Source: Bacillota bacterium
GTDB taxonomy: Bacteria > Bacillota > Sulfobacillia > JACIYH01
DNA: 64,000 nucleotides
NCBI GenBank assembly: GCA_030019365.1
Contig: JASEFA010000002.1
Coordinates: forward strand, 1 to 64,000
Reading direction: 5' to 3'
The position numbers and the translations under genes are program-made. Shown here one piece after another: positions 9,571 through 16,846 of the stretch. The stretch's first letter is position 1; each line of letters opens with the position of its first letter. A model generated the notes under the pieces. That model worked only from the letters and a program-made list of their open reading frames with translations. It searched no databases and had not been told where the DNA came from.

Positions 9571-9816
9571 TCGTTCCGCGGTGCCACCCAAGTGAGGAAT
9601 CCCCACTCTGCCGGTACGGGCTGCCAGGCAGCCGATACCGCTTCCCGCTAACGGGGGAAATCCGGCCACCCATACTGGAGGCACGGCCTCGTTGGGGCGG
9701 CGGCTCCGGGGCCCATTCCCCGCATCGGCTCCGGCCGGGCTCTCACCTCACCCCGGCTCTCTGGGCGGCGACTGGTGCGGGTACTCCTCCCCTTCTTCGC
9801 CTCTTGCTTGACTCAT

Positions 9817-9845
9817 ACTTTAGCGGCCAGAACACCGTCTGTCAA
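9817..9845 (-). promoter_or_regulatory. Sigma-A-type promoter of trp operon
   Basis: TTGACA (9845-9840), a 17-base spacer and TAAAGT (9822-9817) on the minus strand. Transcription would start near 9810, giving a leader of about 440 bases before trpE. No operator-like repeat is visible, consistent with control by the RNA leader. Confidence 0.75.
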
Positions 9846-9923
9846 GCACGCTGGGTCGGCGCTCTGACCTGTCCAAGGGTAGCACCTGCCAGGGAGAACC
9901 TGCCCCGACGGCGGCCGACTGCC

Positions 9924-11066
9924 TCACAGGAAGCGCAGCGCGCGCACGGGATCGATGCGGGACGCGTGCCGGGCAGGGAAACAGGCGCTGGCGACGGCCA
10001 CGGCGAGGGTCCCCAGCCAGGCCAGAAGCCCCAGGAGGGGATGCCAGCCCACCGGTGGCGACGCCGGGTCCAATGCGGGAAGCAGCAGGCGGGCAAGGGA
10101 TATCCCGGCTCCGTAACCCACCACGGCCGCCCCGCTCCCCAGCATCAGCACCTCAACCAGGATGATCTCCAACACATCCCGCTGCCCGTACCCCAGGGTC
10201 CGCAGGACCCCCACTTCCCTGGTCCGGTCTCGCACACTGGCAGCCTCCGTGGCACCCACCAGCAGACAGCCTGTCATGGCGGCCAGGACCGCCACCAGCG
10301 GCACCATCGATCTGATCTGCCCGAGGATGGCCAGGCGAGCCTCTCCCTCAGTGCGTATGGGAGTAATCTCTACGCCTGGCAGGAGCGCCTTCAGGCGGGC
10401 CACCGGGTCCGCCCCGGGGGCGGACCGTAGTTCCACGAAAGTCAGGCCCGCGGGCCGGCTCACGCGACGGCGTAATTCGGCCAGCGAAAGGAAAAGGACG
10501 CCGTCCTCTTCCTTGCCCGTCTCCTCCAGGACTCCCGCCACCCAATAGGCCCTGCCAGACAGCCGGACGTGCCCTCCAGGGCCCGTTCCCCACAGATCGG
10601 CCAGATGGGAGCCCAGCAGGATCTCGTCCTCCCGTTCGGGATATCTCCCCCGGACCTGCCAGTAAGTTCTCATCCTCCGCTCCGCTTCCCAGTCGACACC
10701 CACGGCCAGGGTCTCATCGCCCGCCGGTCCCGGTATCAGTTCCAGCAGCTTGGGAGCCACCACATCGATGCCGCCCGCCTGCTCCACCCTGGCAACAGTG
10801 TCGGTGGGGAGGTCCTCCGCCCGGTAGCTGAGGCCCGGTCCCACCGGGAAGCCCGCGTAAGTGAAGTCCCATTCCTGGCGCGGGGCCGAAATCACCACCC
10901 TGAGGGCACCGGCATGCAACTCTTCCCCCAGCTCGCCCTCCATGGTGCGAGTGATGGCCAGGAGCCCCACCACCGTGGCCACGCCGGCCGCCAGGCCCAG
11001 GAGTAAGAGCAGGCTCAGGCCCGGCCGGCGTCGCAGATGACATAGGGCGAGAGCGGTTCGGGTCAT
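9924..11066 (-). CDS. FtsX/MacB-like ABC permease (second)
   Basis: A 380-residue permease with one transmembrane segment near 15-37, a large extracytoplasmic domain (~45-255) and three C-terminal segments (near 262-375), the four-helix layout of MacB/FtsX-type mechanotransmission exporters. The C-terminus IDPVRALRFL is nearly identical to that of the other permease in this operon, suggesting duplication. It overlaps the ATPase gene by 4 bases. The pair plus ATPase probably forms a heterodimeric transporter. The substrate is unknown; family context with DUF2318 suggests a metal- or redox-related role. Confidence 0.85.
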   Translation of the reverse strand: MTRTALALCHLRRRPGLSLLLLLGLAAGVATVVGLLAITRTMEGELGEELHAGALRVVISAPRQEWDFTYAGFPVGPGLSYRAEDLPTDTVARVEQAGGIDVVAPKLLELIPGPAGDETLAVGVDWEAERRMRTYWQVRGRYPEREDEILLGSHLADLWGTGPGGHVRLSGRAYWVAGVLEETGKEEDGVLFLSLAELRRRVSRPAGLTFVELRSAPGADPVARLKALLPGVEITPIRTEGEARLAILGQIRSMVPLVAVLAAMTGCLLVGATEAASVRDRTREVGVLRTLGYGQRDVLEIILVEVLMLGSGAAVVGYGAGISLARLLLPALDPASPPVGWHPLLGLLAWLGTLAVAVASACFPARHASRIDPVRALRFL

Positions 11067-11827
11067 GGCGACCCCGTCCCCCCGGCCAGGGCACCATCTC
11101 GCATGGAAAGGACCCTGCCGGCGTAACGCAGGTTCTCCGGATTATGGGTCACCATCACGACGGATACGCCGTCTCCGTTCAGCGCCGCAAAGAGATCCAG
11201 GACCTGGGCCCCCGTGCGCGAGTCGAGGGCGCCGGTTGGTTCGTCGGCCAGCACCACGGCCGGCCCGTTGACGACGGCCCGGGCAATGGCCACCCGCTGC
11301 TGCTCGCCCCCGGACAGTTGATGGGGCAGGCGGTGACGCCTGTCGACCAGTCCCACCCTGGCCAGAGCCTCCTCCGCAATCTCCCGCTGGCGCTTCCGGG
11401 GCACGGCCCCCGCCACCAGGGGGAGCATCACGTTCTGCAAGGCGGTGAGATAGGGGATGAGTTGAAACTCCTGGAAGACGAAGCCCACGTACTCGTTGCG
11501 GAAGCGGGCCAGCCTTTCCGGATGTAGCCGGTAAATGTCCATACCATCGACCACCAGGCGCCCGGATGTAGGCGGGTTGAGACCGCCGAGGACTCCGAGG
11601 AGAGTGCTCTTGCCGGAACCCGACGGCCCCGTCACCCCCACGAACTCCCCCGGCCTGACCTCCAGCGAGACATGGCCGAGGGCGACCACGGGCCCGTCCC
11701 CGCTGGGATACTCCTTGCGCAGGTTCTCCGCCCGGATCAGGCTCTCCACCCCGGTCAGGCTTTCCGCCCGCGTCAGGACGTCCACCCCGGTCAGGTTGTG
11801 CGCTCGCATCATGCTCATGCCGCCCAT
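11063..11827 (-). CDS. MacB/LolD-type ABC transporter ATPase
   Basis: An ATPase of about 254 residues with Walker A GPSGSGKST, Q-loop FVFQEFQLIPYLT, signature LSGGEQQRVAIARA, Walker B VVLADEPTGALD and the switch histidine in VMVTHNPENL. These features place it in the MacB/LolD/FtsE group that energises FtsX-type permeases, in line with its two neighbours. The N-terminus is odd: the normal start (RAENLRKEY) is preceded by two imperfect 12-residue copies (RAHNLTGVDVLT, RAESLTGVESLI). ATG at 11827 or 11818, or an internal GTG within the repeats, could be the real start. Confidence 0.88.
   Translation of the reverse strand: MGGMSMMRAHNLTGVDVLTRAESLTGVESLIRAENLRKEYPSGDGPVVALGHVSLEVRPGEFVGVTGPSGSGKSTLLGVLGGLNPPTSGRLVVDGMDIYRLHPERLARFRNEYVGFVFQEFQLIPYLTALQNVMLPLVAGAVPRKRQREIAEEALARVGLVDRRHRLPHQLSGGEQQRVAIARAVVNGPAVVLADEPTGALDSRTGAQVLDLFAALNGDGVSVVMVTHNPENLRYAGRVLSMRDGALAGGTGSP
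11720..11806 (-). repeat. 36-bp tandem repeat at ATPase 5' end
   Basis: Two full and one partial imperfect copies of a 36-bp unit lie in frame at the start of the ATPase gene and encode RAxxLTGVxxLx. The third copy is the ancestral N-terminus of the ATPase, so the gene start appears to have been tandemly duplicated. Confidence 0.75.
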
Positions 11828-11847
11828 ACCCCCTGCCTGCGCTCTTC

Positions 11848-13092
11848 TCACAGGAAGCGTAACGCTCTTACCGGATCCACACGGGCGCCCTGCCAGGCGG
11901 GTACAGTGCACGCCAGCAGGGCCATCACCACCGCACCCACCACTCCCCCTGCCAGGAGCAGGGGACTCGCGGAGACCGGCTGGTTCACCCAGGCCAGGGA
12001 CGGTCCCATGAGACGGGCCACCGCGCCACCCAGAACGGCACCCGTAGCCCCTCCCGCCAGACCGACCAACCCCGCTTCCAGGTAGAAGAGAGCCAGCACC
12101 TGACGCTGCCCAAAACCCAGGGCGCGCATGATGCCGATTTGCCTGGTTCTCTCCTTCGCCGCGCCCAGCACCGCCAGGGCCACCGCCAGAAAACCGAGTC
12201 CTGCTGCGGTCGCGGCCAGCGCCAGGGCGAGACGGCCGAAGCGGTCCACCACTGCGCGGCGGGCCGCCACTGCCTCCTTGATGGCACTCACCTGCGCGTC
12301 CGGAATCTTCTCCGCAACCTGCCTCACGATCTCGTCAATGGGGCAGCTGTTACACAGGGCGGCCACCTCGAGGAGGCTGACCCGGCCCGCTCTGCCGCTG
12401 AGTTCCTGCAGGACCCCCAGGTCCATCCAGACCGCCCGGTCTTCGTCGGAGCCCACGGGATCGATCACCCCTGCGACCCGGAACGCCCGGCCCGCCAGAT
12501 AGACGGTGTCACCCACGTCCTTTTGCCACCGCTCCGCCACCCGCGCCCCCAGCAACACCTGGTCCGGAGCCAGGGACAGCACGGGATAGGCAGGAGCGTA
12601 GCCCGCGTCCCGATCGGGAGTATGGCCGGCGGAGGGAGCCTGGCTGCCGGGCATCGCGCGAACCACCCTTATCCTCCACCACTTCTTCAGCCGCAGCTCG
12701 GCCCCAAAGCGCACGCCCACGGCCAGGGCCGGTCCCTCGGGGCTCCGGACCACGGCCAGGAGCTTGGGTGCCACCACCGCGATGCTGTCCCGGTTTCTGA
12801 TGGAACGCACCGCCTCCGTGCTGCCTTCCACCAGGTACTGCTCCCTGACCGCCGCGGCGGGCAGGGCAACTCCGGCGTAGCTGAACCGCCTCCCGGCCCG
12901 GGGAAGGACCAGGATGTTGGCCCCTATCCGGTCAAACGCGTCCCCGACCGCCCTTCGCATGGCTCCCGTAAGGGCGAACATAGCCGTCACCGTGGCCACG
13001 CCCACCGCTATGACCAGGACCAGGAAGGCCGCCCTCCCCGCGGTGCGACGCAGGTTGCCCCAGGCGATATCAGCCAGGCTCAACCACCCCAC
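11848..13092 (-). CDS. FtsX/MacB-like ABC permease (first)
   Basis: A 414-residue permease with a transmembrane segment at ~20-42, an extracytoplasmic domain to ~285 and three C-terminal segments (~290-310, 335-360, 378-398). A CxxC motif (CNSCP, Cys247 and Cys250) sits late in the extracytoplasmic domain and is absent from the second permease; it could bind metal or undergo disulphide exchange. The protein ends in RVDPVRALRFL like its paralogue. About 147 bases separate it from the upstream gene, filled by short repeats, and 20 bases separate it from the ATPase gene. Confidence 0.85.
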   Translation of the reverse strand: MGWLSLADIAWGNLRRTAGRAAFLVLVIAVGVATVTAMFALTGAMRRAVGDAFDRIGANILVLPRAGRRFSYAGVALPAAAVREQYLVEGSTEAVRSIRNRDSIAVVAPKLLAVVRSPEGPALAVGVRFGAELRLKKWWRIRVVRAMPGSQAPSAGHTPDRDAGYAPAYPVLSLAPDQVLLGARVAERWQKDVGDTVYLAGRAFRVAGVIDPVGSDEDRAVWMDLGVLQELSGRAGRVSLLEVAALCNSCPIDEIVRQVAEKIPDAQVSAIKEAVAARRAVVDRFGRLALALAATAAGLGFLAVALAVLGAAKERTRQIGIMRALGFGQRQVLALFYLEAGLVGLAGGATGAVLGGAVARLMGPSLAWVNQPVSASPLLLAGGVVGAVVMALLACTVPAWQGARVDPVRALRFL

Positions 13093-13145
13093 CTCCTACC
13101 CGCCGGCCCTGCCCGCTTGTGCCGGGCTGGCAGCCCCGGGCGCGA

Positions 13146-13267
13146 GATCTCCTGCCACCCGCCGCACCGTGGGCGGCAGATCTCCTGCCACCGGCCGTAG
13201 CACGGCGAGGAGAGCTGCAGCCGCCCGCCGTAGCAACGGCTAGTCGATCTCCTGCCACTGGCCGTAG
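13146..13267 (-). repeat. ~33-bp degenerate tandem repeat at gene 3' end
   Basis: Related units begin at about 13146, 13179, 13212 (degenerate) and 13246, sharing the plus-strand core GATCTCCTGCCAC followed by a GGCCGTAG-like end. The 13246 copy is the 3' coding end (YGQWQEI and stop) of the Gly/Cys-rich gene, so the end of that gene has been copied repeatedly into the space ahead of the permease. Confidence 0.7.
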
Positions 13268-13743
13268 CGGTAAATGTAGCTCTCGACCAGCCGCCCGTCC
13301 TTGTAAACGTCGGCCTGCAGGTGACAGCCGAAATCTCTCACCTGCACCCGGACCGGTCCCGTGTCCCCCGTTTGCTCGCGGTACACCTCCAGGGCAGCCT
13401 GCTCCAGGGCCTTCAGATCCGGCCCGGACCCGCCGGCCCAGGCGGCCCCGCTCCGACCCCAGAAGCCGCAACCGCCCGGCCCACCGGCGCAGCACCCGAA
13501 ACCCGTCCCCCCGCGGCCCCAGAAACCGCCCCCGCCCGGTCCGGCGGAGGGTGCGGCGTCACCTGCACCCGTCCCCCGGACCAGAGGCGCAAAGGCACCT
13601 CCATATGCGGCAGCGACGCCGCGCAGCCCGGCTGCCGCCACCCCGCCCCAACTACGGAACCCCACCATTAGCGCCACCGCGAGGACCAGTGCGACAATGA
13701 GCACCGGTCCGGCCCGCCGCCCGGTAAGGTAGCCTCCTGGCAT
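13240..13743 (-). CDS. Membrane-anchored Gly/Cys-rich protein of unknown function
   Basis: A 167-residue protein with one N-terminal transmembrane segment (~12-30), a Gly-rich middle holding three cysteines (GFGCCAGGPGGCGFWG, near 80-95) and a compact C-terminal domain (~110-167) with one more Cys in VRDFGCHLQADVYKDG. I recognise no family. Its place between DUF2318 and FtsX-type permeases, and the Cys cluster, suggest an extracytoplasmic metal- or redox-active accessory. It starts 17 bases after the DUF2318 gene. The function is inferred from context only. Confidence 0.7.
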   Translation of the reverse strand: MPGGYLTGRRAGPVLIVALVLAVALMVGFRSWGGVAAAGLRGVAAAYGGAFAPLVRGTGAGDAAPSAGPGGGGFWGRGGTGFGCCAGGPGGCGFWGRSGAAWAGGSGPDLKALEQAALEVYREQTGDTGPVRVQVRDFGCHLQADVYKDGRLVESYIYRYGQWQEID

Positions 13744-13760
13744 CCCCGTCCCTCTCCTTT

Positions 13761-14381
13761 CTAGATCCTGGGTTTCCAGGATCGCAGCTCCTGTTCATCG
13801 AGGATAAGTCTGCCGCCATCCACCCGGTAGTTGACTTGATCAGGCGGGAACAGCAGGCACCCTCCGGACACTCCTTTGAGATCCTCCAGTCGCCACTGGG
13901 TACCGCAGACGTTGCACACCAGGCGGTCTCCCCGGATGTGGAAACTGGTACCGCTGCAGGGCTCACAGAAGGAAACCGCCGCCACCACCCGGCCCGATGG
14001 AGCCACGAACACGGTTACGGGGAGGTAGTCGAAGCTGCTCCCGTTGGGCAACCTGACGGGCTGGTCCGGAATCTTGAACCACACCATCCCCTTCTCCTCG
14101 ACGGTTGGCAGGTCAACGTATATCTTGCCGTCGCGGAACTCCGGCACGATCTCCGTCTGCCCAGTGCTCACGCCCGGGTCGTACCTCCGGGGCGCAAGCC
14201 GGTAGGACTCTCCCTGGGCTGCCCGGCCGGGGGTATCCCGGTTACCCGCCATGAGGATACCCGCCAGCAGGATCCCCACCAGCGCCGCCGCCCCCCCGAG
14301 CACGGAGATGGCAGGGAACCGGCGGCGCTGCCCGCCTGGACCACCCAACACCCTGGCCTTCTTGTCGGCGTTCGTGCTCAC
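13761..14381 (-). CDS. DUF2318 membrane-anchored Cys-rich protein
   Basis: A 206-residue protein with a transmembrane anchor at ~22-46 and a DUF2318 domain in the C-terminal half. Two CxxC pairs (Cys139/142 in SFCEPCSGTSF, Cys156/159 in LVCNVCGTQW) and Cys175 in VSGGCLLFPP fit a bound metal or Fe-S centre. DUF2318 proteins accompany FtsX-type ABC transporters and iron-uptake genes, for example in the Campylobacter P19 locus. GTG at 14381 is chosen for its upstream AGGAGGGT. No P19 or Ftr1 gene is present here. Confidence 0.85.
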   Translation of the reverse strand: MSTNADKKARVLGGPGGQRRRFPAISVLGGAAALVGILLAGILMAGNRDTPGRAAQGESYRLAPRRYDPGVSTGQTEIVPEFRDGKIYVDLPTVEEKGMVWFKIPDQPVRLPNGSSFDYLPVTVFVAPSGRVVAAVSFCEPCSGTSFHIRGDRLVCNVCGTQWRLEDLKGVSGGCLLFPPDQVNYRVDGGRLILDEQELRSWKPRI

Positions 14382-14431
14382 CTGTGCCACCCTCCTACAG
14401 CGCGTAGTAGATTGGGGCATAAAAGAGACCG

Positions 14432-15391
14432 TCAGCACAGCGGGACCAGAATCGCTCCCGTGAGCAGCCACACGGCCAGCACGACCCAGCGCGCCCTGCT
14501 GCCTTCCTCCACGGGCGATAGTCCCCCCAGCAACCGCTCGGCCCTACGTTGCACCTCTCCGGCGCCCGTGAGAGGCGTGAAGTTGTCCAGGGCCAGCTGC
14601 CACCAGCCTCCGGCAGCACCCAGCCGGTAGCTCTTGAGGAGGGCGGCTGCCAGGGCCAGGGGCCTGCCGGTGACGCGGGCAGATACGGCGTCGGCCATCA
14701 CTTCCGTCTCGGCCTGCAGCCGTCGGGACACCAGAGGAGAGAACCCGGTGAACAACAGGATGTCCCGCAGCGTGGCGGCCAACCACTTCTTCCAGTGGTC
14801 GCCGGCCCTCACGTGAGCCAGCTCATGGGCCAGCACCGCCTCCAGCTCTTCATCGTCGAGCCCGTCCGCCAGGGGCCGGGAAAGCACCACCACCGGCCGG
14901 AGGATGCCTGCGGTGAACGCCTGCGAGACGGGACGCGGTACCACCATCACCGCCGGCGGCCTCATGCCCATGCCCTCGGCCACAGCCCTCAGCGCCAGGG
15001 CCACCCTGCTCTCATCGGGCTCGGGCCCGAAACGGTGCCAGAGGCGGCCAATCAGTACCGCTCCCGCGATGGCCTTGCCCAGCCCCGCCACCAGGAACAC
15101 CGCGAATAAGGGCGCCAGCAACTGAGCGAGCACGGTGCCCGCCCAGCACAACCAGCCCAGGAAGACGCCTGCGGACCGGTGCCCTCCCAACACCGGGACC
15201 CAGCACTCGACCCGCCAGCGCCACGTCCAGGAGGCAGCGTACAGGACGAAGGGCACCGCCAGAGGAGCCCACCACGCCCCGCGCCGGACACCAGAGGACA
15301 GCCCCGGTAGCCTCGTCACCAGCGCGGCCAGGGCCGTGCCCACGAGGATCCCGAAGAAAGCGTAAACAATGAACGGGTGCAGGTAGCTCAT
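14432..15391 (-). CDS. M56/M48-type membrane metallopeptidase (BlaR1-like)
   Basis: A 319-residue membrane protein with several N-terminal hydrophobic segments (~8-30, 40-58, 75-115), a zinc motif HELAH at 189-193, a distal glutamate in ETEVMADAVS as probable third ligand, and a C-terminal membrane segment (~300-318). It lacks the penicillin-binding sensor domain of classical BlaR1. Its start overlaps the BlaI stop (ATGA). By analogy it would sense an envelope signal and trigger cleavage of the neighbouring repressor. Confidence 0.85.
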   Translation of the reverse strand: MSYLHPFIVYAFFGILVGTALAALVTRLPGLSSGVRRGAWWAPLAVPFVLYAASWTWRWRVECWVPVLGGHRSAGVFLGWLCWAGTVLAQLLAPLFAVFLVAGLGKAIAGAVLIGRLWHRFGPEPDESRVALALRAVAEGMGMRPPAVMVVPRPVSQAFTAGILRPVVVLSRPLADGLDDEELEAVLAHELAHVRAGDHWKKWLAATLRDILLFTGFSPLVSRRLQAETEVMADAVSARVTGRPLALAAALLKSYRLGAAGGWWQLALDNFTPLTGAGEVQRRAERLLGGLSPVEEGSRARWVVLAVWLLTGAILVPLC

Positions 15392-15876
15392 CCTCGCGTC
15401 TGTTCCTCCGACCCTCGCGGTTCCGCCGCTCCCTGGCTCGACCGTGGCGACCCGGGCTCTGCTGAGCGCCGCCGCCTGATGACCTCTTCCAGCTCCCTCA
15501 ACCTGGCTTCATCCTCGGTACCGAGCCTTTCTACCAGGTGGGACAGGACCGGCCGGGCGAACTCTTCCAACAGGCCGTCCAGCACCGTCCTGGCCACCTT
15601 ATCCCTGAACTCCTCCCTGCTCAGGGCGGGCCGGTAAACGTAGTAGTTCCGTTCCTGCTCTCTCTCCAGGAGACCCTTCTGCGCCAGGCGGGTCATGGTG
15701 GTCATCACAGTGGTGTAGGCGAGGGGCCGCCTGCCGGCGAGATGCCGATGCACGTCCCGCACGGTGACCCGGCGCAGGCGCCAGGTTACTTCCATGACGT
15801 CGGTCTCCAGGTCTCCCAGGACCTTGGTCAGCCCCGTTTCCCGGGGACGAAACTCGAAGGGAATGTCCCCCGCCAT
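15388..15876 (-). CDS. BlaI/MecI/CopY-family repressor
   Basis: A 162-residue protein with the family's winged helix-turn-helix: ETDVMEVTWRLRRVTVRDVH, then RRPLAYTTVMTTMTRLAQKG and LLEREQERNYYVYRP, followed by a dimerisation region with REEF. The ATG at 15876 is used. It is the first gene of the operon, preceded by a near-consensus promoter overlapped by an inverted repeat, so it very probably represses its own operon. Partnered with M56, it would be inactivated by proteolysis upon signal. Confidence 0.9.
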   Translation of the reverse strand: MAGDIPFEFRPRETGLTKVLGDLETDVMEVTWRLRRVTVRDVHRHLAGRRPLAYTTVMTTMTRLAQKGLLEREQERNYYVYRPALSREEFRDKVARTVLDGLLEEFARPVLSHLVERLGTEDEARLRELEEVIRRRRSAEPGSPRSSQGAAEPRGSEEQTRG

Positions 15877-15897
15877 CCTCCCACCCCCTGCGGGTGC

Positions 15898-15933
15898 ATT
15901 ATACACTCCGCATCTACTACAGTCAATCGTAGT
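15898..15933 (-). promoter_or_regulatory. Promoter and probable BlaI operator
   Basis: TTGACT (15926-15921), a 17-base spacer and a perfect TATAAT (15903-15898) on the minus strand. The inverted repeat ACTAC-(8)-GTAGT at 15916-15933 covers the -35 box completely. BlaI-family operators are built around TAC/GTA half-sites, so this is a good operator candidate, though its spacing differs from the classical TACAnnTGTA. Confidence 0.8.
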
Positions 15934-15972
15934 TGCTGACCACTCACCCACCGCAGTCCCGCAAGCCGGGTG

Positions 15973-16806
15973 CTACAGGGAGCCCTCGGAGCCGGCCATC
16001 CCCAGCAGAAGGGTGCCCCAGAGCATGCGGAATGCCTCCAGGTAGGTGGGGGCGGACACGGCTACGGTCTTGGCGGAGGCCTTCTTCACCTGCGGGAACA
16101 GGGTGGCGCTGGTGACCGCCGCCGAGGTCTTGAAATCCACCTGGAACTCCACCTGCCCGCTCACCACGAAGGGTCTGACCGTGCCCCGGCCCGCCACCGC
16201 CCGGGCAGCGGCATCGCGAATGAGTTCCCGCGTGCGGGCGGGAGGCAGGCTGGCGCCGCTGAGCCGGTCGATCCCCGTCTTCACCGGCACCACCTCGATA
16301 TCCCCCAGCAGGGAGCTGGCCTCCCGGCAGACCGCTTCGTCACCGGTGACCAGCACCACGGGAACGCCAAAAGCGCCGGCGATGCCGGCACTGATGGCCG
16401 TCTCACCTACGGGCTGGCCGTTGAGTCTCACTTCGTTGACCAGGCGGCCGAGCAGGGTGTGATTGAGGACGCCGCCGTCGGTGCCTTCGCGGGAATGGTA
16501 TGCCACCAGGAAGGCACAGGCGAAGGAATCGTCGATTCCCTCCATCTGCAGGAGTTGCTTGTTCACGCCCGCGACCAGCCGCGCCCGGGGGTCGAGTTCC
16601 TCGATCAGGATGTTGATCATGTTCCCGTGGGCGTCGTTGACCACCACCTCGGTGACGCCCGCCTGGCAGGCCCCTTCGACGGCAGCGTTGACGTCGCCGG
16701 TGAGCAGCTTACGCATGCGCTGGTACTCGGCATGGGAGCTGTCGGTGTGGGGACGCACCACCACTCCCGTAGCGCCCTCCATGTCCGCGGAGATGTAGAC
16801 TTTCAT
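15973..16806 (-). CDS. M55 family D-aminopeptidase (DppA-like)
   Basis: A 277-residue protein of the DppA family, zinc D-aminopeptidases that form ring-shaped decamers and release D-amino acids from short peptides. The metal-binding starts are visible: KVYISADMEGATGV (Asp8, Glu10), VNDAHGNM (His), AYHSREGTDGGVLNHT (His) and a Glu-rich GETAISAG region. ATG at 16806 follows GGAGG at a good distance. It is the last gene of the binding protein-permease-deacylase operon, 40 bases downstream of the deacylase. Confidence 0.9.
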   Translation of the reverse strand: MKVYISADMEGATGVVVRPHTDSSHAEYQRMRKLLTGDVNAAVEGACQAGVTEVVVNDAHGNMINILIEELDPRARLVAGVNKQLLQMEGIDDSFACAFLVAYHSREGTDGGVLNHTLLGRLVNEVRLNGQPVGETAISAGIAGAFGVPVVLVTGDEAVCREASSLLGDIEVVPVKTGIDRLSGASLPPARTRELIRDAAARAVAGRGTVRPFVVSGQVEFQVDFKTSAAVTSATLFPQVKKASAKTVAVSAPTYLEAFRMLWGTLLLGMAGSEGSL

Positions 16807-16846
16807 CCCGAGAACCTCCTTCACACAGTCGGCGGGCCAGGCGCTC

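Larger units (their letters stand above)
9441..9812 (-). promoter_or_regulatory. Tryptophan T-box leader with duplicated antiterminator
   Basis: A T-box riboswitch ahead of trpE. Reading the minus strand, the loop-E element AGTA (near 9785-9781) and the AG-rich distal Stem I loop are followed by GGGAA-UGG, placing specifier codon UGG (Trp) at 9715-9713. A T-box sequence matching GGGTGGCACCGCGG lies at 9576-9590 and its terminator at 9549-9570. Unusually, a second T-box sequence (GGGTGGTACCACGG, 9503-9517) with another terminator follows after only ~25 bases, too short for a second Stem I. Uncharged tRNA-Trp should favour readthrough. Confidence 0.85.
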
